A DNA stretch of 64,000 nt from Gamsiella multidivaricata (taxonomy: Eukaryota; Mortierellomycota; Mortierellomycetes; Mortierellales; Mortierellaceae). Below are positions 49,775-62,411 of this stretch, one piece after another. Under the pieces are notes generated by a model. That model had not been told where the DNA came from. It ran no database searches and saw nothing but the letters and a program-made list of their open reading frames with translations. The stretch's first letter is position 1; every line of letters starts with the position of its first letter. The stretch is taken from contig NW_026251724.1 in NCBI RefSeq assembly GCF_025024155.1, positions 310,001-374,000 of the forward strand. The letters run 5' to 3'. The position numbers were made by a program, and so were the translations under genes.

Positions 49775-51132
49775 AGTGGGGTGCGGTGGTGGTGGAGGTG
49801 ATGTGCGCTTATGTGTGATAGGGAAAGTGCGTGCTTGGAAAATGAGGTGAGAGAAAAGGAAGAGAAAGGAGAAGAAAAGGAAGAGATGGTTAAGAAAATG
49901 CCGAGGAGTGGCGAGTGTGTGCTATTGGAAACCAGAGAAAGGAGGGAACGAAGAATAGAAGGGTAGGAAACCAGGCTGCGTTTTTTAAGTGCATGCGTTT
50001 GTCTCTTCCTCGGAACAGCCATCACTATCCGCGAGGGCCGCTATACCACAACCACAAATAAATAAGATACCGCAACAAGGGCCATACCAATCCCGGTAGG
50101 AGTAGAAGAAATTACCGGGATCCCATCTTCTTTTGGCATTTTGTATCAAGTCTGGACTTGGAGATCAGGGACAAAGTTCCCATTTTTCTCTTCGTGTAGG
50201 GTTTAATAATAGAGCTTAACGAAGCCTATTTTTACAAAAGGTTCACCCTGTCGCCACACGAGATTGTCCAACGTACTGACGTACACATAAACAGGTACAA
50301 CCATACACTTTCCCAATCGACTAACACTCATCCAATCTGAACATTGGAGCATTAGACGTCGCAGCCTACTTTTTCTTTTTGAATGCCAGGGCGCAAGTAG
50401 TCTGCACAACCCCTTTTTCGATTTGGTCTCAACTCGCACAACCCCAGGGGGGCACATGCATTCACCGCTGTTCCCGTCCTTCTCAGATTTCTCCTCCCTT
50501 TATCCTGTTTATGTCAGCCCTTTTTTAGCAGAATTGTTAGCAGTAATCGGTTGTGGACTGGGCACTTATTCTATGCCGATGTGCTCTTCTTTTTTTTTTC
50601 CCTCCTCCATGCAATAATAATCAAGAGCACTATAAAAAAGAGTGCGCCAAGGACCGGAAACTTCCATTTATGCCTCTAATCAAGTTCTTTCTTTCCCTGT
50701 CTTCCTGAACGGCTCTCGACATATACGACGTATAGGCATTTATTGCACGCGATCGCAATCACTCGACGCTCGGCGCTTGCACGGGCCTGATGGATGCATA
50801 GGCTAAATCCAATGAGAGGGAAGCTCCTCTGATGTTGCGGACAAATTCTATAATAACATCGGGCGGAGTGCCTCATTATTCACCTTCAGTTGAAATGGCG
50901 ATAGGTGGATCTTTCATCCTAACCAAGATTAAAAGTATATGTTTTTATGATATGGCCTGAAATGGCCACGTGCAAATACGCGTTGAGCACTTGTCATAAA
51001 AACTTTTCTAGCGCAATCGATATTTATTGAGTACGCCATCCTACTGCAGTGTGTGCATGTATGTCAGTAGTTCTGTAGGAGGTGTGTTCTTCTCCTACGC
51101 GGCTCACCTCAAGATCCCTCGTCTCGAGTCCT
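49775..51132. other. Intergenic region between CotH-A and RKI1
   Basis: The 1.36 kb holds the CotH-A promoter and the RKI1 3' end. No supported gene lies on either strand. Confidence 0.5.
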
Positions 51133-52118
51133 TCAGTTCTTTGTCCTGATTGCCACAGAACCATCCTGGCATCCAAAGTACGCAACCTCAGCCATGTTAC
51201 AGAACAAACCAACTTCAACCACGCCGGTGATCAGCTTGATATCCTTCAGCAGCTGAGCTGGTTCCTTGATCAAACCAAAGGGTGCGTCGATCAAGAAATT
51301 GCCGTTATCCGTAACCACAGGTCCTGCCTTTGCAACCGCCATCCGGAGCTTGGCGTCATTCGAGCCCAATTTTTGCAACTTCTTCATGACTGCCTTCCAG
51401 GCAAAGGGAACGACTTCGATGGGAACACCCTGAGACCACTATGTTTTGAATGACAGGTAACAAGGGAGATGTCTTAAAAGAGCTGCGTTGGCACATAAAC
51501 AGAAAAAAGGAGCGGCAGAGTCATACCTGCTCTCCCAGGATCTTGGAGTCCTTGCGGTAGTCAGCAACAATGATAAACTTCTTGGCTGCTTCGGCAACGA
51601 CCTTCTCCTGAAGGTGAGCGCCTCCCCCGCCCTTGATAGCGTTCAATTGCGAGTCGACTTCGTCGGCACCGTCAATAGCCACATCGACGTTTGGATACCT
51701 AAGGTTGAACACGATCGCAAGCAGTTGATCAGCAAAGTCGATCAGTCAATAGAGGCAAAACAAGAGAGAGTAAACACGGCATTGGCACTTGCTGATCGAT
51801 GTCCCCGACATTCAGTCCTCCATCGAGCAACAGCCCGCGGGACTGGAACGAGGTAGGGATAAAGACCGTCTTCTCATTCAGTGCAGGATCGCGCTGGAGC
51901 AGACGTGCGACGACATGAACGACGGTCGATCCTGATCCGACACCGATGACCTTATGCGAGGGCAGGATGTGCTCATCGACAGCCTGGTAGGCGGCCTTCT
52001 GCTTAGCTTGCTCGATCAGTGAGGTCATGTTGCGAGTCAGAGTGTGTGCGAATGCGGAGAGAGTGCGGCGGAAGGAAGAGGGGTGCGACAACACCGAGTG
52101 GGAAGACCGGAGGAGCAT
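51133..52118 (-). CDS. RKI1: Ribose-5-phosphate isomerase A
   Basis: Three exons: 52118-51793, 51698-51527, 51438-51133; 267 residues from the first ATG. It interconverts ribose-5-phosphate and ribulose-5-phosphate in the non-oxidative pentose phosphate pathway. Family motifs: [15 protein letters not shown] (phosphate loop), [28 protein letters not shown] (catalytic Asp/Lys region), [11 protein letters not shown] and [13 protein letters not shown]. The second Met (residue 31, at 52028) starts [15 protein letters not shown], where most homologues begin; the first 30 residues are Arg/Ser/His-rich without acids, like a mitochondrial presequence. Intron 1 uses a GC donor (GCAAGT at 51792). It lies between CotH copies A and B, its ATG only 95 bp from the CotH-B stop. 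Confidence 0.93.
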
Positions 52119-52213
52119 TTTTCATCAGTCCAAAAACGTTTATCATTATTATTATTGTTATTTTTATTCCTTTCTATTTTAACGGTCGGTTTGATGATGG
52201 GTTTATGGCGCGC

Positions 52214-54491
52214 TTAGAGCAGCATCGCGCTCAGAGACGCGGCAATGATCAGCACGGCGAGGAACCCACCAGGGGCCGCCAATGGTGCGTTGCCTGCGGC
52301 CTTAGGCTTGCTGGGCGAACTGGACGAATTGTCGTCCTTACCGTGCGTCGGTTTGGGAGGAGGTGGGACTCGATCAGCGGTACCGGGCTGGACTGTGAAG
52401 TTTAGCTGCGTGGCCACCAACGCCGACAGGTCGTGGATCCAACCCCTGAGCGAGTAGGACATGTCCTTCGTCATATTGTCTAGGTTGTTGTTAAAGTCGT
52501 CAAACGTGTAGCCGTTGATTTTGCCGGGACCCGTGCGGTTGATCGATATATCCCACTTGTAGTCATCGGCAAGCATCTGGTTGTAAACTGCGATGCGGGG
52601 GAAGAGGCCGTCGGGCTTGAAAGACCAGCCCACAATGTCCTTGAGGGTCTGCTCGAACAACGCGTTGATGGCGCTGTTCTTGATGATCAGCTTCGAAACC
52701 AAGGGATGGTCGGGTTGGAAGTTATAGAACGTCTGGTAGGGGGATAAGGTCGAAGTCGGGTATCCATCGCCAAAGGTACCATCGAAATCAGTTGGGACCC
52801 ATTGCCATTTGCCTTGCGTACCGAGCGTGGGATTGAAGTACATAAAGTAGTTGGAGCCGGACATCCAATAATTGTCGAACGCACCCCCGAGGTACTCCAT
52901 GGCCATGTTGCGCAAGAACCCATCGAGATCCAAGCGCGTATTGTTCCAGTAGCCGATAGGGTCAGCGGTGTTGACGGGATCAAAGGCCTCCAAGTCGGCC
53001 ATAAACTGGATTAGCTGGCCCAGAGGCATAGTCGGAGGATTGTTGCCAAGGTTGACATCAGCGTAGACCGAAGGATCATAGCTTGTGTTGGTGGTGCCCT
53101 TGTAGACAAGGTCAGCCTGGTTGTCCAGTGTTGGTGCATTCATCTAAAAGGGGAGATATACTTGGTGTGTAAGCACAAGGGTATTCTATACCAGCGCATT
53201 GCTGCTGCAGCATTGGTTCGCATTCGTTACCTGGACAAGTGAACCAAGGACTACATTAGAATCTCCGCCGTGGATAGTCTGCTTGGCAAACGACTTTTTG
53301 ATGTCGTCTACCATCAGATAGAGCCCCACGGGGTTGTTGTTGACAAAGAGACGGACGAACTGGCCCTGCAGGGAGAAGAAAGAGGAGCAACGCAATGACG
53401 AAGAACAGTATGAATGTCAATGGTCCCTTCATCTATTTGTTGTTATCGTATTCGTCTTACTGTTTTACTGGCCCTTACCTGCTGTGTGGGGACACCGACG
53501 GCATTCAGCATATCAATGTAAACCTTTTCACGCATGAAGGTCGGGTCTGTGACCTCAGAGCGCAGCTTGATGTTGGGTCTTGAAAAGAAGGTCTGGTTGA
53601 GGTTGGTATCGAACGACAGCTTATAAGCTTGCTTCTGGAAGTCCTTGGACGACTTGCCAGATGTCTTGAAGGAGATGTTGGTCTGGGAATAAATCATATG
53701 GTGGTCAATCCAACGAAAGTTGACGCGGATGTCTGACTCCTGGTTTGGATTCGCATTCAGGGCCGCCATCTGGGCTGGGTCAGCTGTCAGATGGATGGTC
53801 GCGATTACGTCGTCGTCAAAGACCTTGGTGTACGATGGCCAGGTGGCAAGGTAGGCGTAAGGCACATTTGGCAAGGTCCATTTGGTCGTCTGGCGTTCAA
53901 AGAATTCGTTATAGGTCTTGGTGTCGGTAGTGTTGCTCAGGGTGCGTGTGAAGCTCTCGGTCTTGACAGCGGCGCCGGCAGCGTTGAGCTCGACATATTG
54001 GTAGGCGACCGAGGATGTCGTGCCTGGAACGGAGCCGGACCAGACGGGAAATGTTGATTCATTACTGGCGAGCTTGGTGATGGCGCCGCTGATGGAGACA
54101 CCGAAGCTGCCGCTAGGGGTCGATGGGTAACCGACCACGTTGAAAGTGACTAGAAACAAGACGCGTTTTTGTCAGATCTGTTACAGATGAATTGATCCAG
54201 GGGTAAACCAAAAGGAAATATCTGCGCTCCGCTTTGAGAAAGAACATATAAAGATGCAGGCACTAGGGTGGCTGCCGCCCCATCATTTGGTATGCAGTTT
54301 CTCCCAAAAAGACTCGCAGCTGCGGTTCATTTAGATCGCTGCAGTTAAACGGGCTTTGAAGGGAATAGGGCCGGATGAATATAAAAGGGAGGGCGGGGAA
54401 GAGTGTCTGTGTGGGGAGAGGACTTACTATCAGCGAGAGCATATGAGGCCATTGCGACCAGACCTGCCAAAGCAGCGTAGAGGCGTACCAT
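52214..54491 (-). CDS. CotH-family GPI-anchored surface protein, copy B
   Basis: Four exons: 54491-54428, 54149-53479, 53365-53231, 53143-52214; 599 residues. Signal peptide MVRLYAALAGLVAMASYALAD, then the CotH domain with YKLSFDTNLNQTFFSRPNIK, REKVYIDMLNAVGVPTQQ, RLFVNNNPVGLYLMVDDIKK, RLDLDGFLRNMAMEYLGG and WQWVPTDFDGTFGDG. The end has a Ser/Pro/Lys linker and hydrophobic GPI signal. Exon 2 is 671 bp and exon 3 is 135 bp, exactly as in copy C. It is colinear with copies A and C and most like them in gene order, so local duplication is the likely origin. Confidence 0.9.
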
Positions 54492-55606
54492 GGCGTAGGT
54501 GCTTGAGTAGAAAATGAGGATGGCGGTCGGTGAAGTGAGGGGGGTGGAGAGGGCCAAGGTCCGTTGAGAAGGAAAGAAGAGGGTGGGAAAGGAAAGATGA
54601 ATGTTTGCTTCCCGGTGGATATTTAAGTAGATTGAAGTGAGGTCTAGACGCGTGGGTGTGAAGGGCAGGAGATGCAAAGTGAAAAAGGGACGGACCGAAA
54701 GGTGGGTTGGACGAATGAGTACAAAAGAGGCAATAAAGTGGCACCCGCTCACTGCAACAACATCTGCACCCCTCGTTCTCGGCACTGTTCTCCACTCAAA
54801 CATCCCTTCCGCGGCGCTTCCCATTCTTTTTTTATCGCCTTTAGGAAACCCTCGGGGATACGGCTCAATACCACACGACAGTGGGTCGGCCCTGGGCTCA
54901 GAATGTTCATTATCCGGAACTCAGATAGAGCACACAAATCAGCAGAATGGAGATAATTATCCAGTCCATCAATAGGCATCATTCCACCACATAAATTTAG
55001 AAAACATGAAGAAAAAGAATCAATCCAGGCCGCGTCTAAATGCAACCTGCCTTCTTCTCTCTACTTTTGAGAGCCTTTGTCGCTACAATTTGGAAGGTAG
55101 TTCTCGAAAGCCCGGACCCAGAGCACTGATGCAGACTTGCACTGCTCCCTCGGTTCAGCATCTGCGTCTCAGGGGCGGTAAGACCGATAGCTAAGACAGC
55201 TCGGTGGCATGTACTTTTAGCACCAGGAACCAGTAATGTATTGAAATAGTCTCGGTCTCCCCTGGCCACGTGCGGCAGGGGTGGAAGCATCGGGGTATAT
55301 AAGCGGAACAGCGGGTAAAACTCATTGTTACACAGCCAGAAGTTATTCTTAGACCAAGAGAAAAAAAAATCGATTGCAGAGAAAACTAACGATCTATCTA
55401 TGAAGCATACTCAGTCTCAGCACAGATACTGTCTTTCGTAATAGGGTCGTCTTGGCATGCACAAAGCATAGCATAAAGGTATTTTTCATTTCTTTCATTT
55501 CTTTCATTTCTTTCATTTCTTTCATTTCTAAAGTAACATAAGAAAACCACAGTTGTGGTGACAAAGCTCCGTCGACATTCTATGTAAAACAATGCTTGTA
55601 GACGTC
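54492..55606. other. Intergenic region between CotH-B and CotH-C
   Basis: The region holds the CotH-B promoter on the minus strand and the CotH-C 3' end. Besides the 9-bp repeat at 55485 it has a CACGTG at 55266 and a plus-facing TATATAAG at 55296, but no coding frame after them. Confidence 0.5.
55485..55529 (+). repeat. 9-bp tandem repeat, five perfect TTCATTTCT units
   Basis: Five exact copies of TTCATTTCT in a row. The repeat is 80 bp downstream of the CotH-C stop. Because the unit is three codons long, the minus frame reads Glu-Arg-Asn repeats without meaning. Confidence 0.92.
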
Positions 55607-57733
55607 TTAAACCGCCATCGCGAAAGCAACCGTCAGGGCAGCGACTCCCTGGACGAACAAACCCTTCTTGCTGAACAGCGACTCGCCAGCGTTACGATTC
55701 TGGCCGATGGGATCCTTATCACCCTCGGTCTCGTCCGATCCGTCTTCCTCGTCCTCAGGATTGCCCTCGTTGCCCTTCTTTGGGGGTGGAGGGACACGGT
55801 CCACCAATCCCTGGGGAATTGCAAAGTTCAACTCCTTCGCGACAAGACTCGACATATCCTGAACCCAGCCCAGAACACCAGACTGCATGTCCGAGGTCGC
55901 GTTATAGAGATTGTTGTTAAAGTCGGCGAAGGTCGTGTTTCTGTCCTTGCCAGGGCTCTTACGGACCAACGCAAGGTCCCACTGAGCATCCAAGGACAGC
56001 ATACGGTGATACGCTTCGGCACGCGCATTCATCGCCTCGGGCTTGAATGCGGTGCTGACAATCTCCTTTAAGATCTGCTCAAACAGCGCATTAATCTGAG
56101 TGTTTTGTAAGATCAACTTTTGGACAAGAGGGCGCTCTCCGTTGGCTGTGAAGTCGACATAGTTCTTGTACGTGGGCAGAGTCGAATAAGGATAACCGCT
56201 TCCGAATGTGTTATCCATGTCTGTCGGAATCCATTGCCATTTGCCGCCGTTTGGCGCAAGGGTCGGGTTCCTGTACATAAAATAGTTGGATGCGGCGTAC
56301 CAGTACATATCAAAGCCGCCCATCAGATACTCAAGCGCCATGCAACGCAAATAGCCGTCCAAATCCAAGCGCGTGTTATTCCAGTAGCCGACGGGGTCAG
56401 GAGTTGAGACGGGATCGAAGGCCTGGAGATCAGACATGAACGTGATGAGCTCCTGGAGTTCGTCTGTCGCAGGGCTGTTACCAAGGTTCCTGCTTCTGTA
56501 GGTGTCCTTGTCGTAGCTCGCGGACGTTGGTCCTTTGTAGACGAGGTCAGCTTTGTTGATCCACGCGTTCATCTTAAAGAAAAAGAAAAAGGAAAAAGGA
56601 AAAAGGAATGCGGATAAGTCCCTCTTTCTAGATAAGGAGTCTAATTGATATTCGGTGCGCAGAAGCCACATCGCGTACCTGCACCATAGATCCACGGACA
56701 ATAGTTGAAGAGCCACCGTGGATTGTCTGCTTAGCAAACGACTTCTTGATATCCTCCACCATCAGATAAAGACCATATGGCTCATTGTTGACGAATAGGC
56801 GGACCCATGCACCCTGGAAGAATACATTGATATCGATGTTAGCTCAATTGTTGGCTAACTACCATAAAGCAGCGCGTCATGGAACTCGATGTGAAGGACG
56901 TGCCTGTTGTGTTGGAACACCAACGGAGTTTAGCATGTCAATATACAGCTTCTCGCGGATCATGGTTGGGTCTTGGGTCATGGATCGCAGCTTGATGTTG
57001 GGGCGCGAAAAGAATGTCTGATTCATCGACGTGTCAAAGCCGAACATGAATGCCTGCTTCGTATACTCCTTGGCCGACTTGCCGGAGGTCGAGAACGTAA
57101 TGTTCTGCTGAGTATGAATGGTCTTGGAGTTGATAAACCTGAAGTCGACCTTGTAGTCCTTGTCATTCTCGGGATTCGCGACCATCTCTTCCATCAACGC
57201 CGCTGGGGCAGTAACATGGATCGTGGCAATTTGCTTCTGTTTGAACGCCTTGGTCTTGGACGGGTATGTGGCCAAGTAAGTGTAGGGAAGCTTAGGAAGT
57301 TCCCATTGAGTGGTGGGTCGCTCAAAAAACTCGTTCAGGGTTGAAGTCCAGGTCTCGTTGGCCAGTTTGCGTGTGAAGGCTTCGGCCTTGAGAGCAGCAC
57401 CCTGACCGTTAAGTTCGACATACGAGTACTCAACTGTGCTCTGAGTACCGGGAATGGCGCCAGTCCAGACCGGGAAAATGTTCTCGTTCGTTGCCAGCTT
57501 GTGGACTGTGCCAGCAATTGAGACACCGAACGACCCCCCCGTGGATGAAGGGTAACCGATAACATTGAAGGTGACTAGATGTGTAATGCAAAGAAGTTGG
57601 CAGAGATATTGAGAGGCACGTCATGGATGTGAGAAGCGCGCTTTTGTGTAACTAAGACGGAGGGGTAAGAGATGTACTTACTGTTAGCGAGCGCAAGGGA
57701 GGCAATGGAGGCCAGGCCAATCAAGTACTTCAT
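55607..57733 (-). CDS. CotH-family GPI-anchored surface protein, copy C
   Basis: Four exons: 57733-57682, 57574-56904, 56813-56679, 56572-55607; 607 residues. Signal peptide MKYLIGLASIASLALAN, CotH domain with STSGKSAKEYTKQAFMFGFD, FFSRPNIKLRS, REKLYIDMLNSVGVPTQQ, RLFVNNEPYGLYLMVEDIKK, RLDLDGYLRCMALEYLMGG and WQWIPTDMDNTFGSG. Asp-to-Asn and Asp-to-Glu changes at VEDIKK and DMDNTF distinguish it from A and B. The end has an acidic Glu/Asp linker and a hydrophobic GPI-type tail. Intron 2 uses a GC donor (GCACGT at 56903). The Glu-rich linker is unlike those of A and B. Confidence 0.9.
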
Positions 57734-58976
57734 GATAGGCGGCGAGAGGGGAGGAGCGGGTTACTGTGATGTTAGTTTGCTGAAGGCTGAGGGAAATAAA
57801 TGAGCAGGGTCTGCTCTTGGGAAGAGTACGGAAAGGTGGAGACGGTTGAAGCGTGAATGTGGACACAGAAGAATAAAGAGGTATTGCAGGGTGAAGATGA
57901 GAGAAAGAGAAAGAGAAAGAAAGAGGAGAGAAAGACGGACAGAGAGTGATAGCTTACACCTTTGTCGTTACCCTGCCTCTTCGCACCTTCAACCTTCTGT
58001 TTTCTAGATAGATCGGCACAATTGAGCTGCAGTTGTTGATGGGGCTATCTTTCCTCGCTTCCTCGGTAAAGAATAGAGTTGTCTAACTTGTTTCATAGCT
58101 CGTAGACTAGCGCGAACATCGCGGAATATCCATCGCGTGTGCACCAAAAATTTCATTTTCCAGAGGGAGAGACAGCAGAGAAGCCCTAAAATGATTATTA
58201 ACTCTGTGCCTGAATGCCGTCGTTTGGGACCGGACACGTCCTCGACTTGTGTGCTATTGGGTACCGACACGCCGCGGATAAAACGTTTTTATCCGACACA
58301 CAAAACTAACGGCCCATATTAGTCTAGTCAGGGGCAGTTTCCCCTACTGGTTTACGCCTTGTGTCAATCCTCTCCCATAAATGACGAAAGTAATGACGAC
58401 GATCCAATGCTATATCTATTTCCTCTTTTTCTAGTTTCTACCCTGTCCTCTTCGGCGCTATGTACCTAATTATCATATAACCCAAGCTACCCGCAGGCAG
58501 TCTTTTTTAAAGACAGCACACATACGACCAGCTCCATCCCTCTACATGCTGTAGCTGTGTTTAGTATGTATTTATAGGTTGCCTGGTATACTCGTTAGCA
58601 TTATGCTAGACGAGTGATGAGTCCTGCACTTCCAGGATTTCCATTGTTACAACAAAGTAAGCAAACCCCCCTCCCCCCTGCGCATTGTGCGTGTATGCCT
58701 GTACGTAAAAAATGAAACGTATGTGGTGGCTGTGTCTCATGGCCCTGGTCCTCAAGAGCCATAGAATTTTGGGAGATGGTAGATTTCCGAGATTTCTATT
58801 CTTCTTATTTTCTCTTCGTTCTCTTGGTTCGTGCGTAGGAGCCCCTCCCTATATTTCAGATTCTCCAGTCTCTCCAGCCCACTATATTTAAATCTTGAGT
58901 GCTGTCCTTGGGCACATGACTGTTGCTGTCGTTATTGTCGCAATAGCCCAAGGTCCATCAACAGCCAAGAGTTCGT
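57734..58976. other. Intergenic region between CotH-C and ARP5
   Basis: The 1.24 kb holds the CotH-C promoter, with GA-rich sequence at about 57899-57945, and the ARP5 3' end. No gene is supported. Confidence 0.5.
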
Positions 58977-61900
58977 TCATGCCGTTACTTGTACATTGCC
59001 CAACTCGTGCTCCTTGATGTATGAGCCTCCATACTCTTCATATTCCTGTCGTGTCACCGCAATCCTTTGCATCCGTCTAGAGTCTCTGGCAACCATGGCT
59101 GCGCCCTTCCATGCATCCAGTAAACAATCGCGTGCCGCCCGGACTTCATATGTCTTCTTATCTGGCGAGTATGGTAGAATGGACCGAATCGAGTTATTTA
59201 GTCGGTCGATGAGTCCGGGCACCTGTGCCACTCCGCCTGTAACCAGAACGTTCTGGACAAGTCGCTGCCGTGCTTGAGCATCGAATCGCTTCAAAACATC
59301 TTGTATAGTTTCGATGAGTCCTGTCTGATCAAGTCCAATGATTCCTGGCTGGAAGAGTGCCTCAGGAACACGGATCCGCTCGACATTGACATGCAGCTGG
59401 TACGTCTGAGCGAGCGAGAGTCCAACCGCTGGGTCATAAGGCCCAAGGCCGTTAGCATAGTAGTGCAGAAACGAGTTCTTTGGCGTGTACGCATTCATGG
59501 TGTGTTCCTCGTGAAAGTTAGGGTCGTGTTTGAGCAGCTGTTGCTCGTAATCGTTCAACAACGTTGCCTCTTCCTCGTCTTCTGAATCGTCGTCTCGACT
59601 CTACAATACACATAAAAAGATTTAGCAGAGTTGGTACGAGATGCATAAAATCTACCACATCGGCAAAAAAAAAAAAGTAAAGCTTGAGCAAACAACCCTT
59701 ACAATTTCACGATAAACCATCCAGTCTTCGTCGTCTTGTCCAAACGTGTCCTCTAACGTTCAAAAAATATACGAAAGGGTAGGTGAATTTCCATATCACA
59801 TGCTTGCCTCAAACAGGCTCGTGAGCAGGACTCATAGGTATTACCATCCTGTCCCTTTCTGCGTCGCTTCGGAGGAGGACTATCGCTTGCGAGGGCAGCG
59901 ATCGATTTCATACGAAGTTGTGAGGCATGACTCCGGCGATCTGACAGCTGCTGACGAAGCTGCTTCTTGGCTTTGATCTTGTCCACCAGTTCCTGTCTTT
60001 TTGCATGCATTTCTGCCAGCCATTTCTGAGGCTCCTTCTCTCGCTTTTCTGCTTCCAATCGAGCCAACTCTTCCTGAGAAAGAAAAAAATCGTGGAGTTG
60101 CCTTAACATACAAGATAGAAGAATTCATCTAAAGGACCAATCCCAAGACAGAAGTGTCGCCAATACCTGATGAGCTGCCTCCTCGGCTTTGGCTGCCTTG
60201 GCTCGCATACGGGCATCGTAACTCGCCTTGAGCAAACGCTGCTTCTTTTTCTCTTTACGATCAGCCTCTGACAATTCCTCGTCCGGAACACTCAGAAGCG
60301 GAAACGTTGGTGGTTCCTAGAAAGTCGGGATATGTAAAGCCAACAATTAGCAAAGACATGACAGAAATTAAAGTAGGTAACAATGCAGCGCTAATCATCT
60401 CTGGCATACCTTTTCCTCTTCTTCAATACCAAGCTCCTTGTTGCGTGCGCGCTTAATCGCTGCGTCCGTTGTTTTGATAGCGGCGTCCAAGTCGGCTTCT
60501 TCCTTGAGTCCCATAGATTTGAGCTGCTCCTATTCAAAGTACAAGAGCACAAAGTGCAGGTGAATGTCAGTGGTCAAGGTTCATAATGAGCTTCCTGCCT
60601 CTTGTCTTTGCGCTGCCAAATCATACCATCCATTCAACCTTCTTTAGTGTTGTCCTTGAGTTCTTGAGTGCCATGTACTGCTCCAGATCCTGCTCCCGTT
60701 GAATCAACTATACGATATTGTGAAGTTACAACATGATAAAGATGGCACTGAGCGAATAAGATCAACTCATCTGACAAAAGCAGGCATTCAATCGTACATC
60801 TGCACTTCCAAACACTACCTTTTCGAGTCTGGCTTTGGCAGCTTGCTCCTGTAATCGTCGTCCCTGCTCTTTTCTCTTCGCTGCAAGTTTAGCCTGCTCC
60901 TCCTCGGACTTTTCCTCGATCACTGGTGCCACAAATGGGAACTGGACCACTCTGTCCTTCGTTTTGAACACTTCGGGGTCTTCATAAGACGCGAGTTCTT
61001 CCAGATAGTCGTGAGCGACATATGTATGGTTGATAAAGAGGGTCTAACAGAGCATCAAAATACACGTTAGAATTGTAGAGGCTCGTTGTTTCTTCCTAGG
61101 ACATGCTTTGCAAGTTACCTCAGATTGAAAGGTCGTCATTTTCACGGGGAAGGTCGGATACTTCATTTGCATGAGTTTGAGCATATACTCGCTGGCAGGA
61201 ACGCCTCCATATGATATCCTGAACAGCAACAGTCGCAGCAAGCACAGTAATATTAGTCCTGAATGCAATGCTATTTCCATTCCTGAAAACGCGTATTTGG
61301 GATAAAATGTCGTACCTCTTGGCGTGCTCCATATGGACTCTACCGCCGGATACTGGAATGATGTGCGAAAAATGGTGGCCGGCGGATACGACAATGCCGT
61401 CCCTAGATCTTTCGGAGTCATTTGCGTATAAACTGAAGAGCGAATCGATTCCGTATGTTACTGAAGGGACTTGATACGACTCGAATAGCAGCTCGGACAT
61501 AACTAGCATCGTGATAAGGCAAATATGAGGGTTAATAAAGGTCATAACTTAAGGCAATCATATCCATGCTTTTCATTGATCCGCATTATGTTCTTACGGT
61601 TGCGATTGTAAAGAGGCACGCAAACAGGTTCTGTCATCACTAACGGATGATTAATTTCCTCTGCATCAATGCCCAACTTGATGAATATGTAATCCAGCAC
61701 GGTTTCCTACATAGTTATGGGCGCATCGATATAAATTGGCTTGTACATGTCGTGTAATTCCACTGCGAGTGCCTCAGATAATGATGCATCCGAAAATGGC
61801 CGTTACCATGATCTCAGGGTTGCACATGACGGTGCCATCAAATGCTGTCCTAGCATTGGATCTCGCAAGCACATCCGAGTAGACGTCGTTTCCGACAAAG

Positions 61901-62411
61901 GTATTCGATATGTTGGCCTTTCTATCCCGAAACTTTGCAATCTGGTTGTCAAAGATAACTGTCATTGGTTGTAAGCGCGAACAAAGAAAGTTCATATTAG
62001 CTGGGTGGTATAGTTGTTGTAGGAGTTCTTTGAGCGACCGAACAATAAACAGGACTTACGCCTCGGCCGATCCTCGGTAGCCCATCCAGCTCTGCATTGC
62101 CACGATCCTATATCGAGAAAGACAGTCAATGGTCCATAGAGTCAGTCCTCTGTCTCTTTGACTTTCCAGAGCCCTTCTCCACATGGCGATCAGATGGTGA
62201 TCAGATCGTGATGAATGCAATCTTTGCAATATCCCTCTAGTGTACCATTGTCGATAACGAGCGGCGTGCTTGTGGACGCAAAGGATTCCTTGTAGTCAGA
62301 ATAGTCGGGCGTAGGAGCATACTGCTTCTCCGTTTGCATTGGATACAGCACGACATGATCCTCATCCAGGTCCAGGCCCATGTCCGTGTCCTGTTGCTCT
62401 TGCCTTGCCAT
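58977..62411 (-). CDS. ARP5: Actin-related protein ARP5 (INO80 complex)
   Basis: Thirteen exons: 62411-62246, 62107-62060, 61958-61807, 61706-61598, 61502-61316, 61218-61119, 61043-60819, 60707-60627, 60529-60410, 60316-60167, 60073-59845, 59752-59703, 59600-58977; 746 residues. ARP5 with IES6 forms the module that couples INO80 ATPase activity to nucleosome sliding in the nucleus. The actin fold starts with PLVIDNGSWQCRAGW and continues with NDVYSDV, SELLFESYQVPSVTYGID, GIVVSAGHHFSHIIPV, then a 300-residue coiled, Lys/Glu-rich insertion (about 300-570) typical of ARP5, and resumes with RIRVPEALFQPGIIGLDQTGL and VLVTGGVAQVPGLIDRL. All joins keep the frame. Confidence 0.94.
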
